Origin: an uncultured Christensenella sp.
GTDB taxonomy: Bacteria; Bacillota; Clostridia; Christensenellales; Pumilibacteraceae
Direction: 5' to 3'
NCBI GenBank assembly: GCA_910577435.1
Contig: CAJTLV010000001.1
Coordinates: 367,635-431,634 of the forward strand
DNA: 64,000 bases
This document shows, in pieces, positions 16,618 to 24,974 of the stretch. How positions within the stretch are numbered: the stretch's first letter is position 1; every line of letters begins with the position of its first letter. The position numbers and the translations under genes were made by a program. Below the pieces are notes generated by a model. That model made no database searches, was not told where the DNA came from, and saw only the letters and a program-made list of their open reading frames with translations.

Positions 16618-19600
16618 TCAGTCGGCATTATCGTCCTTTGTTTTATTCTTCTTATTCTTTCGCACGCGCAATACTGTAAGCGGAACGGCGAAAGCGAGTG
16701 CGGTAACCGATACGGACAGAGGTATCGACAAGCCGAGTATAAGTCCCAAATTATCGCCCGCCGAACGCTCGGTCACACAGAACTGCGAGCCGCGCGGCAG
16801 ATCGAAAATGAAATATCCGCCGTCGACTTCGAAGTTCGGTTCGGTTATCTCGCCGCCCGAAATTATCTTGACGATCGGATGCTTTTCTCCGTTCGATCGG
16901 TAGCGAACTTTGATCGTTTCGTCGGGTTGTTCCGCATTCACGCCGCCACGCGAAAGTTTTAACGACATATACTCGCCGTTATACTCCACTTCGAGCGCCG
17001 TATCCGAATAGAACCTGCCCGTCACGATAACGAGCGGTCGGTTCGTGTCGTCGCTCGCGAGCGACGTTTTATATTTGTCGTATTGCATATACACGGACGC
17101 GTCGGCTTCGAAGCGCGTAAAATCCGCCGTATCCCACCACGTAAAATACCCGTCCTCTTGCGGAACTTCGGGCGCGGTCACGCCGCCGCCCTGCGCGATA
17201 TAAAAGCCTTGCAGTCTTTCGTACTTATCCGAACCGAAATTCCACTTATAAAACACTACGGTCACGCATTTGAGTCCTACGCTTTCGCCGACGGTTTTGA
17301 CGCTGTCCGCGATCCCGCCGCCTGCCTCGAACGCGCTTTCGAACTTGGCGCTGTCGCCGTACTGTTCGGGTTTTACAACGTCGGTAAACGCGCGCGGCAC
17401 GGGGTAGCGCGACTCCGTTTCTCCCGCCAGCCAGTGCTCGGCGCTCAGCCCGTACAGCTCCGCCGACAGCATTCCCGCGCTCGTAATGTCGGTCTCGTTC
17501 AGCTCCTGCGCGCCGTAGCCGTTCTCCGAGCCGTATATCACGCCGTCGATACCTTTCGCGGCGCTCGCGTCGTTCTTCGCATAGAAGTTGTTCGCATACA
17601 CTCTCGCCGCACCCGCGACCGCACCGAAATGCTCGCCGTCGCCTACGCTTACGAACGTATGCGCGACGCAGTTTTCCACCGTCGCGGCGTCGCCAGCAAT
17701 GCCGCCGATATAGCTCGTTTCGCCTTCCGCATAGCACGCGGACGCACAGTAACGAATGCTCCCCGCAGACTGCCCCGCAATGCCGCCGACATAGCCGCCT
17801 TTTTGGGCTATAACGTTGCCGACCGTCGCGCACTCATACACGTTGGACGCGCCGAGAATGCCTGCGATACCGCCCGCAAAAGCCGTCTTAGCCGTTATAT
17901 CGCCGCTCGACGCACAACCGATAATATCGAGACCGCCCGCGCCCGCATTGCCCGCAATACCGCCCGCATACTGTTCGGCTGTTACCGAAGCGTTATTGAC
18001 GCAATAATAGATCTCACGAACTCCGTTATCTTCGACCTCTTCGAAATTGCCGTCGCCGCTTCCGAAGTAACTGTCCAACCACGCCTGTATCTCGGCACTT
18101 AACTGCCCGCTCGCCGACGGACCGTTTCCGCCGTTGCTGTCGAATCTGCCGTAATACCCGACTATGCCGCCCGCGTAGTTTTCCGCGCCGACAGCGCCGT
18201 CGTTCTTACAGAAGTACAGTCCGCCGCTGCAAAGACCGACGATACCGCCGAAATACCGCGCCTGATCGACACCGACATCACCGGTATTCCCGCACCCGAA
18301 AATATTGCCCGCAGAATATCCCGCAATACCGCCGACGTTAAGCATTCCGCGCACATCGGACGACGGAAATATTTTATTGTCGACCGCGCCCGTATTGACG
18401 CAGTTATCGACATTGCCTGCGTTGAACCCGACTATGCCGCCGACATTGAGCGTTCCGTTGACCGTAACGCGGCTCGTGCAGTCCGTTATTTCGCCGCCCG
18501 AATAGTTAGCCGCAGCAATGCCGCCTACAAAACTATTCCCGTCCGCAGTACCCGACGCAGTCACTTTTTCTATCCTGCCGTAATTGTAACGCACGAGCGA
18601 CACATAGTCGCCGCCGTCGAAATCGTACTCGACGGATAACCGCATTACGGTTCCGTCGGCAGTAACCGTACCGAACAGATACGCGCCGACGTCCGTCGAA
18701 ATCGATATGCCGCTAACACTGTTGAAAAGTCCGTCAAGTTCTCCCGCGAACGTCGCGGCGGGCGTGACGGTCTTACCCGAAAGATCGATATCGCGCGTTA
18801 TCATTACGCACTTATTGAGCGAAAATTCGGGGCTTACGCACCGCGCCAAAAAATCGATCAATTCGTCTGCCGTCGATATGTACACTGTTTCGCGCGCTAT
18901 TTCGTCTGCGACGCGGTCGTAACGGTAATTGTACCCCCTGCCGTAATTATGCGTGGGCGAAAAATACAGCTCGTACTCGCCCGCGCGCTCTATGCTTATG
19001 TTTTTATTCGTCAACGGTATACGGTAAATATTAGTGCCGTCGGAAATATAAAACTCGACAACGCCGTCGTATGTTTCGAGCATTTCGTCGGTTATTTGCA
19101 GAGTGAGTTTGTATTCGTCGTAATCGGTAACTCCGTCGTCTTTTATAAGCCGGTAACTTTCCGCAAACGTATCGTCGTCAACGAACTCGAAATCGTTGAA
19201 GTCGCCGAGCACGAAATACCCGTCGTAATAATTTTCGACGCGAGCAAGCGCCGTATAATAATTCTTTCCCCCGTCGGTGCGGAGCGGAACATCGGGCGTG
19301 TACCGCACGCGGTATTCGCCTTTATCGTATACGTATATCTCGCCGTTTTCGCTCGGTTTGTACGTTTCTTCGCTCGTCGCGTCGTATACCGAGTATTTCA
19401 CTTTGCAGTCCTTTTCGGAAACGTTCAACCCTATAAACTCGTATTCTACGACAGCCGCGTCCTCGTTGCGAGTGAGTTTATATTCGTCCGAAACGGCGTA
19501 TCCGTTAGCCTCGCAAAGCACATACAGTTCGGGGACGTCCTCTGCCGATATGTACTTGTCGTCGTACAGGTTATCCTCGTCTCTCGTAAACGCAAATCTG

Positions 19601-20175
19601 TAATCACCGTCTAGCGGCACCGAATAGCCCGCTTCTCCGCGTCCGCTCACGCCGTACTCGACGCCGCCGCAAATAACGGTTATTACGTCGTCCTTTTGCA
19701 GTGCGCCCACCGTCGCGACATACTCGTCGAACAGCGCGTTCACCGAACGGTAAAACATCGTTTCGGTGCGCTCGTCGCCGTTCGCCGAAACTTTCAGTTC
19801 CACAGCTTCCGGAGAATAGTCGGTATAGCTTACGGCAGGCGTAACCGACCGATCGAACGTCACTGTGTAGCGGCGCGTACCGCTTTCGGTGACAGTTATC
19901 GGCTCGCCCTTAGAATTACCGAACAGTGCGCCCTCTCCGTCCGAGATCAGGAATTTCGCGCCCTGCGACAGCGTCGGACTTATCGTAAAAACACCGTCGT
20001 ATTCGTCCATTTTGTTGACTGCGCGCACTCTATAATTGTCGCTCTCATAGCAAATGTAATAGTTGGGCGTCGCCGCTTTTGCCGCCGTAAACGTCGCAAA
20101 ACACGCTGTAAGCGCCGTTACGACCGCAACGACGATTGCCGCCGCCCTTGCATATACCTCTTTTTTTACACTCAT
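16618..20175 (-). CDS. Cell-surface protein with GLUG-type repeats and C-terminal anchor
   Basis: This 1185-residue protein starts with a signal sequence (hydrophobic about residues 9-34, ending in AKA), followed by a beta-rich extracellular region. Roughly residues 530-900 contain at least seven GLUG-like repeats of the type VGGIVGFNAGNVDNCVNTG and AGGIAGILGASNVYECATVG, predicted to form a beta-helix. The C-terminus has one hydrophobic helix (about 1148-1168) followed by a Lys/Asn-rich cytoplasmic tail, so it is membrane-anchored rather than sortase-linked. The start overlaps the MMPL transporter stop as ATGA, indicating coupled translation. GLUG domains are found in bacterial adhesins and peptidase-associated surface proteins; the ligand is unknown. 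Confidence 0.8.
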   Translation of the reverse strand: MSVKKEVYARAAAIVVAVVTALTACFATFTAAKAATPNYYICYESDNYRVRAVNKMDEYDGVFTISPTLSQGAKFLISDGEGALFGNSKGEPITVTESGTRRYTVTFDRSVTPAVSYTDYSPEAVELKVSANGDERTETMFYRSVNALFDEYVATVGALQKDDVITVICGGVEYGVSGRGEAGYSVPLDGDYRFAFTRDEDNLYDDKYISAEDVPELYVLCEANGYAVSDEYKLTRNEDAAVVEYEFIGLNVSEKDCKVKYSVYDATSEETYKPSENGEIYVYDKGEYRVRYTPDVPLRTDGGKNYYTALARVENYYDGYFVLGDFNDFEFVDDDTFAESYRLIKDDGVTDYDEYKLTLQITDEMLETYDGVVEFYISDGTNIYRIPLTNKNISIERAGEYELYFSPTHNYGRGYNYRYDRVADEIARETVYISTADELIDFLARCVSPEFSLNKCVMITRDIDLSGKTVTPAATFAGELDGLFNSVSGISISTDVGAYLFGTVTADGTVMRLSVEYDFDGGDYVSLVRYNYGRIEKVTASGTADGNSFVGGIAAANYSGGEITDCTSRVTVNGTLNVGGIVGFNAGNVDNCVNTGAVDNKIFPSSDVRGMLNVGGIAGYSAGNIFGCGNTGDVGVDQARYFGGIVGLCSGGLYFCKNDGAVGAENYAGGIVGYYGRFDSNGGNGPSASGQLSAEIQAWLDSYFGSGDGNFEEVEDNGVREIYYCVNNASVTAEQYAGGIAGNAGAGGLDIIGCASSGDITAKTAFAGGIAGILGASNVYECATVGNVIAQKGGYVGGIAGQSAGSIRYCASACYAEGETSYIGGIAGDAATVENCVAHTFVSVGDGEHFGAVAGAARVYANNFYAKNDASAAKGIDGVIYGSENGYGAQELNETDITSAGMLSAELYGLSAEHWLAGETESRYPVPRAFTDVVKPEQYGDSAKFESAFEAGGGIADSVKTVGESVGLKCVTVVFYKWNFGSDKYERLQGFYIAQGGGVTAPEVPQEDGYFTWWDTADFTRFEADASVYMQYDKYKTSLASDDTNRPLVIVTGRFYSDTALEVEYNGEYMSLKLSRGGVNAEQPDETIKVRYRSNGEKHPIVKIISGGEITEPNFEVDGGYFIFDLPRGSQFCVTERSAGDNLGLILGLSIPLSVSVTALAFAVPLTVLRVRKNKKNKTKDDNAD

Positions 20176-22661
20176 TTTACGTCCTCCCCGCCCGTCGTTT
20201 CCGTATCGATCGCTTGTGCTTCGTGCTTTTCGCCGTCCGCCGCTTCACAGTCGCAGTTTTGCTCGATCTGCACGTCAGCCGTCATAAAATGATTTTCGTC
20301 GCAATCAGATCGAGCCTGTGCCGTCTGCAATCTCGCAACGTCCTCGCGCACGCCGTAGACGGCGTTCAAAATATTTGCGAGACTGTTTACCTTTTTCTCT
20401 TTCGGTTTTTTATTTTTCTTTTTGAAAACCGTCTTTTCCAAAAGCGGATCGAGAGTATACAGAAGTGCGGGCAGGAACGTCATTACGCAGATTATAGATA
20501 TGAGCGTTCCTTCGCCGAGACACATTCCTATAGACGCGATCAACGGGTCGGAAGTGATACAGCCGATCAAGAACCCCGCGACGCACATTATCGAGCCGGA
20601 TGTGAACACCGTCGGGAACGCGCCGGACACGGCTTCCGTCATCGCGTCGCGCTTGCTCATAGTCGCTTTGAGTTCTCTGAACCTGTTTGTTAAGAGTATC
20701 GCGTAATCTATCGTCGCGCCCATCTGTATGGCGCTGACTATCAAATACGTAAAAAAGAACAGATTGTTACCTGCCAAAACAGGTATGGAGAAATTCATAA
20801 ATATAGCGCCCTGTATGACGAAAACGAGCACAAGCGGAATGCCCCAAGACCGGAAAGTGAACGCGAGTATAACGTATATGAACGCTACCGTCAGCGTCGT
20901 GATAAGTATGTTGTCTGCGGAAAAAGATTCGTTTAGGTCGTAAGAACTCATACTCTCGCCGGCGAATATCGCGGTAGGATATATCTCCTTGACCGTCGGC
21001 TTTAACCGCTCGATCAGCGCGAAAGTCTCCGCCGACTCGACGGGTGCGGCTATGTTGAATATAAGCCGCGAGTACGTCTCTCCTATCAACTGCGCCTCGC
21101 CGTCTTTGAGCGTGTCTTTAAGTTCGTCGAAGTCTTCTTTATCCTTGCCGTCCAATGCGAGCCAATCGTCGTGGTCGAACACGAAATCGAGCATTTCGAT
21201 TATCGTCACGCGATAGTCCTCTATTCGCGACGACTGCACTGCCCAATAGTCTTCGTTTAGGATTGCGTAAGCGCGGAACACGTTGAGCGAACGTGACAAG
21301 CCGATTTCCGTCATATCGTTGAAATCGCGATACGAAATGCTGTCCGACAGGTAGTAACCGTCTTTTATCTCGATGTTCGATATTCCGAGCGCGCTGTCTA
21401 TAAGCGGATCGCTCTCCACCGTATCGAGCACGTACCGCTCCCTTTCGTAATCGCCTTTCGGAACCAGAATGACAAACATATTGTCGTAGCCGAAAACGTC
21501 GGCGCATTCGTCCTGCGCTATTTTCGTCTCGGTCGGACGAGACGTGTCTATCGCATTCGAACTGTAAACATAAGTAACCTGTTGCGACAGCGCAGCGCCC
21601 ACGCCGAACAGTACGACGAAAATCGGTATTAAAACGTATCTCGCCTTCGTTATGCCCTTACCCCAAAATCTTATTTTGGGTACGAAATTGCGATGGCGCG
21701 ATTTGTCCATCAACTTACTGAGAGACATCAGTATTCCCGGCATTAATAAAAATACGGTAAACAGCGACCAAATTATACTCTTTGCCAATACCATTCCGAG
21801 ATCGTAACCGAGCCGAAGTTGCATAAACATCAAGGCGACAAGTCCCGACACGGTCGTGAGCGAGCTCGACGCTATCTCGGGTATAGCCTTCGACAACGCC
21901 GTGATCAACGCGCCCTCAGGATCGGTCGGAGTTTTGTCCTTTTCTTCGGTGAATCTGTGACAGAGTATTATCGAATAGTCTATGGCGAGCGCAAGCTGTA
22001 AGACTATACACACCGTATTCGACACGAACGATATCGTGCCCAGCCAATAGTTGGTACCCATATTGAGCACCGCCGCAACGATAAACACGAGCGGAAAAGC
22101 TATGATCTCGGCAAAACTCTTCGATGTAAAAAGCAGTACGAGAATTATCACAGCCGCTGCGATCGCCAGTATAATGACCATTTCGCTCGCAAGAGTATCC
22201 GCGTAATCATCGATAAACGGCGCGGGAACGACATACTCGTACCCGCTTTCATCCAGCAATTTCACTACGCAATCATACGCCGCAACGGCGCGCTCGTCCT
22301 CATCGTCGCCGACGAACGTTATCGAAAATTTCGCGCAAGCGTCCTTATAACAGTCCTCGCCGTCGTCAAACGAAAAACTCTTTACCCCATCTATGTTCTT
22401 GATTTCCGAATGCAGTTTTTCGGCGTTTCCGTAGGTAATGTTCTTAATCATTACAGTCGTCGTGCCGTATGTAACAAACTCGTCTTCCATAATGTCGAGC
22501 GCGAGTTTTGTGTCCGTTTTGGCAGGCAAAAATGTGGATATGTCGTACTCCACCTCGACTTTGGGTATGCATACTCCGCAATACACAATAAGCGCCGCGA
22601 AAATTATAAAAAACAACGCCCTCTTTTGTACTATGAATTTTGCGATCGCCCGCATTCGCAC
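20172..22661 (-). CDS. RND/MMPL-family membrane transporter
   Basis: This 829-residue protein has the internal duplication of RND/MMPL exporters: one N-terminal helix (about 13-31), an extracellular domain, a block of five to six helices including YSIILCHRF, then a second extracellular domain and a second helix block including DYAILLTNRFRELK. The C-terminal 80 residues are cytoplasmic and charged. Such proteins export lipids, siderophores or drugs using the proton gradient. It is the first gene of a two-gene unit with the GLUG surface protein and lies divergent from a TetR regulator, the usual control for this family. Substrate is unknown. Confidence 0.88.
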   Translation of the reverse strand: MRMRAIAKFIVQKRALFFIIFAALIVYCGVCIPKVEVEYDISTFLPAKTDTKLALDIMEDEFVTYGTTTVMIKNITYGNAEKLHSEIKNIDGVKSFSFDDGEDCYKDACAKFSITFVGDDEDERAVAAYDCVVKLLDESGYEYVVPAPFIDDYADTLASEMVIILAIAAAVIILVLLFTSKSFAEIIAFPLVFIVAAVLNMGTNYWLGTISFVSNTVCIVLQLALAIDYSIILCHRFTEEKDKTPTDPEGALITALSKAIPEIASSSLTTVSGLVALMFMQLRLGYDLGMVLAKSIIWSLFTVFLLMPGILMSLSKLMDKSRHRNFVPKIRFWGKGITKARYVLIPIFVVLFGVGAALSQQVTYVYSSNAIDTSRPTETKIAQDECADVFGYDNMFVILVPKGDYERERYVLDTVESDPLIDSALGISNIEIKDGYYLSDSISYRDFNDMTEIGLSRSLNVFRAYAILNEDYWAVQSSRIEDYRVTIIEMLDFVFDHDDWLALDGKDKEDFDELKDTLKDGEAQLIGETYSRLIFNIAAPVESAETFALIERLKPTVKEIYPTAIFAGESMSSYDLNESFSADNILITTLTVAFIYVILAFTFRSWGIPLVLVFVIQGAIFMNFSIPVLAGNNLFFFTYLIVSAIQMGATIDYAILLTNRFRELKATMSKRDAMTEAVSGAFPTVFTSGSIMCVAGFLIGCITSDPLIASIGMCLGEGTLISIICVMTFLPALLYTLDPLLEKTVFKKKNKKPKEKKVNSLANILNAVYGVREDVARLQTAQARSDCDENHFMTADVQIEQNCDCEAADGEKHEAQAIDTETTGGEDVK

Positions 22662-22693
22662 GCTCCGAAAATTTTAATTTTTGTTCGACATCT

Positions 22694-22751
22694 GTTGACA
22701 ATTCAACGTAATTATATTATACTATTTTCTGAAAAAAATCAAGCGTTTGAT
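22694..22751. promoter_or_regulatory. Divergent promoter/operator region, tetR and MMPL operon
   Basis: On the plus strand TTGACA (22695) and TATACT (22718) with a 17-base spacer drive tetR. On the minus strand two overlapping TATAAT boxes face the transporter gene. Two perfect short palindromes are candidate TetR operators: GTTGA-CAAT-TCAAC at 22694-22707, overlapping the -35 box, and ATCAA-GCGT-TTGAT at 22738-22751, just downstream. Confidence 0.6.
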
Positions 22752-22783
22752 AACGCGGTCAAGAGATTTTCGGAGAAAAACCT

Positions 22784-23341
22784 ATGGAAGAGAAAACTAT
22801 GGACAGACGGCAAAGAAAGACGCGCGATGCGATAAAACGCGCGCTTATAGAACTGCTCGGCGAAAAGGACATAAGTAAAATAACGACTAAGGACATAGCC
22901 GAACGTGCGGATATCAACCGCTCCACGTTCTATCTCCACTTCATCGATGCGTACTCGGTACTCGAAGCAATACAGCAGGACGCGGCAAATACGGTTATCG
23001 CCCTCGCCGATATGCCTATCGACGGACTTAAAGGGAATATGACTTATATGCTCACCTCCGTTACCGAAATACTCGACGAAAATACGGGATTCGTCAAGTT
23101 TTTGATGAATAATAAAACAGGGTTTTACGCGCGGATCGAAAGCGAACTTACCGACAGGTTCACGCACAGATATATGAAGGCGCACCCCGAAAGCGACGAA
23201 ACATACGTATCCAATGCGATATCGTTCATTATGAGCGGACTTTTCGGCACATACTCGCGCTGGCTCGAATCGCGTCCCTGCACCATAGAACGACTTTGCG
23301 AATGCATTTCGTCGCTCATAGAAAACGGTCTGGAAATTTGA
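22784..23341 (+). CDS. TetR/AcrR-family transcriptional regulator
   Basis: This 185-residue regulator has a canonical N-terminal helix-turn-helix (about residues 8-55): TKDIAERADINRSTFYLHF. The C-terminal part is all helical and forms the ligand pocket; it resembles the TetR_C_33-type domain. GGAG lies 8 bases before the ATG. It is divergent from the MMPL-GLUG unit, so it probably represses that exporter and itself through the palindromes between them. Confidence 0.9.
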   Translation: MEEKTMDRRQRKTRDAIKRALIELLGEKDISKITTKDIAERADINRSTFYLHFIDAYSVLEAIQQDAANTVIALADMPIDGLKGNMTYMLTSVTEILDENTGFVKFLMNNKTGFYARIESELTDRFTHRYMKAHPESDETYVSNAISFIMSGLFGTYSRWLESRPCTIERLCECISSLIENGLEI

Positions 23342-23408
23342 TTCGGCAATAATAATCATACGTTTATAGGCACGGCGCGCGCGTAGGATGCACGCATTCC
23401 GCATTGTT

Positions 23409-23437
23409 TTTACTGATCCGTGACAAACTAATATAAA
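23409..23437 (+). promoter_or_regulatory. Promoter of ldh
   Basis: TTTACT, 17-base spacer and TATAAA, ending 22 bases before the ldh ATG. I found no convincing Rex operator. Confidence 0.5.
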
Positions 23438-23459
23438 ATATCACAACGGAGCAAAAACT

Positions 23460-24401
23460 ATGGATATACGAAAAGCCGCTATAATCGGATGCGGGATGGT
23501 GGGTTCGACTACGGCGTTCGCGCTTATGGAGAGCGGACTTTTTACCGATTTGATACTCATCGACGTCGACCGCGACCGAGCGATAGGAGAAGCGATGGAT
23601 CTGTCGCACTGCCTGCCCTATGTCAAGCCGGTCGATATTCGCGCGGGCGACTACCCCGACCTTGCGGCGTGCGGCATTATCATAATTACGGCGGGCGTAC
23701 CGCAAAAAGAGGGTGAAACTCGGCTGGACTGCATAGCGAAAAACGTCGAGGTGTTCAAAACCGTGATACCGAAGATAACGCAGTACAACACGCACGGACT
23801 ACTTCTTGTCGTAAGCAATCCCGTCGATATTCTGTCTTACGCGACATACAGGCTGTCGGGATTCGATAAGGCGCGAGTGTTCGGAAGCGGTACGGTACTC
23901 GATTCGGCGCGGCTCAGGTTTATTCTGAGCAGACGGCTGAACGTTGCGCCGAGCAGCGTCCACGCGGTCATAATCGGCGAACACGGCGACAGCGAGCTTG
24001 CCGCGTGGTCGGGCGCTACGGTCGGCGGGGTCGCGCTCGGCGACTACTGCACATACAAAGGCTATACGCGCCATGCCGAGAACAGACAAAAGATAGAAAG
24101 TCTCGTAAAAAACTCGGCATACGACATTATAGAACGCAAGCGCGCGACATACTACGGGATCGCAGTCGCGACGCGCCGCATATGCGAAAGTATAGTGCGT
24201 GACGAACGCGCGATACTTCCCGTCAGCACGCTCGTCGACGGGCATTACGGTCTCGACGGACTGTATATCTCTGTTCCCGCCCTCGTCGGCGCGGACGGTA
24301 TCGGCGACGTGCCCGACGTAGTTCTGTCCGACGGCGAACTGTCCGCGCTAAAAAGCTCTGCCGAAACACTTAAATCGGTCATAAAGCAAATAGGATTTTA
24401 A
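23460..24401 (+). CDS. ldh: L-lactate dehydrogenase
   Basis: LDH reduces pyruvate to L-lactate with NADH, a fermentative electron sink. The 313-residue protein shows the Rossmann motif GCGMVGSTTAF, the active-site loop GVPQKEGETRL whose Gln favours lactate over malate, SNPVDIL, and the catalytic EHGDSE with its histidine. CGGAG lies 8 bases before the ATG. It is a single-gene unit on the plus strand. Confidence 0.95.
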   Translation: MDIRKAAIIGCGMVGSTTAFALMESGLFTDLILIDVDRDRAIGEAMDLSHCLPYVKPVDIRAGDYPDLAACGIIIITAGVPQKEGETRLDCIAKNVEVFKTVIPKITQYNTHGLLLVVSNPVDILSYATYRLSGFDKARVFGSGTVLDSARLRFILSRRLNVAPSSVHAVIIGEHGDSELAAWSGATVGGVALGDYCTYKGYTRHAENRQKIESLVKNSAYDIIERKRATYYGIAVATRRICESIVRDERAILPVSTLVDGHYGLDGLYISVPALVGADGIGDVPDVVLSDGELSALKSSAETLKSVIKQIGF

Positions 24402-24480
24402 CAGCACATAAAACTTTACGACAATTTACCCCCGAATGCAGAAAACTATGAGTAGTTTACAACGGGTAATCATTCGAGTC

Positions 24481-24553
24481 AAACGTTTCCGTTTGGAAAC
24501 AAATATTTGTTTTAACGCATTATACTTTCGGTAAAACGTTTACCGTTGGAAAC
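24481..24553 (+). promoter_or_regulatory. Paired 20-bp operator-like repeats upstream of HTH gene
   Basis: Two 20-bp direct repeats (24481-24500 and 24534-24553, 17 of 20 identical) share AAACGTTT and TTGGAAAC ends. Each contains a dyad: GTTTCC-GTTT-GGAAAC is perfect in the first, one base off in the second. A possible -10 box TATACT lies between them at 24521. The second repeat abuts the ribosome site of the 24564 gene, suggesting autoregulation. Confidence 0.6.
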
Positions 24554-24563
24554 GGAGGGTATT

Positions 24564-24809
24564 ATGAGGTTGATCGAAGCCATAGGGCTTAGGTTGGATA
24601 ATTTGATAAAAGCAAGAGAAAATTTTACGGAATACGAATTGGCTAAACAAGCAGGTATGCCACGTTCAACCGTTTGGAAAATAATACATCCCGATTTAAC
24701 CGGAGTCAAAACCGTAAAGGTAGATACAGTATATCAACTTATAGATACGCTAGGTCTTAAATTAAAAGATTTTTTCGACGACCCTTTATTTGACGATATA
24801 AGCGACTGA
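24564..24809 (+). CDS. Small XRE-like helix-turn-helix regulator
   Basis: This 81-residue protein has a Cro/CI-type helix-turn-helix around residues 23-60: the scanning helix TEYELAKQAGMP and recognition helix RSTVWKII. The start is the ATG at 24564, which follows GGAGGG by four bases; a longer frame from a TTG at 24546 would include that ribosome site and is rejected. The gene and its flanks are AT-rich compared with ldh and the hydrogenase genes, pointing to acquired DNA. It is followed by a strong terminator. Probable targets are the paired repeats just upstream. Confidence 0.8.
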   Translation: MRLIEAIGLRLDNLIKARENFTEYELAKQAGMPRSTVWKIIHPDLTGVKTVKVDTVYQLIDTLGLKLKDFFDDPLFDDISD

Positions 24810-24864
24810 CGGAAACATTAATTCGAAATGCAACGGGGATATTATGTCTATTTCAAATGAAGTC

Positions 24865-24898
24865 AAAAGCTCTAGAACATTTTGTTCGAGAGCTTTTT
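24865..24898 (+). terminator. Terminator after the HTH gene, possibly bidirectional
   Basis: AAAAGCTCTAGAACA, three-base loop, then TGTTCGAGAGCTTTTT: a 15-bp stem with one mismatch and a T run. On the opposite strand it is followed by TTTT and may also end the hydrogenase operon. Confidence 0.85.
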
Positions 24899-24974
24899 AT
24901 CATCGTCCGGTTTTTAATTCCCTATGGGAAGTTTGCCTTCCGACTTTCTTTTTGTTATTTACTTATTTCTAGAA

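Noticed and set aside
23404..23426. TTGT...ACAA upstream of ldh as a possible Rex operator.
   Set aside because: The half-sites are 23 bases end to end instead of 18 and the inner bases do not match the Rex consensus.
24546..24563. A longer start (TTG at 24546) for the HTH gene.
   Set aside because: It would place the GGAGGG ribosome site inside the coding region; the ATG at 24564 is at ideal spacing.
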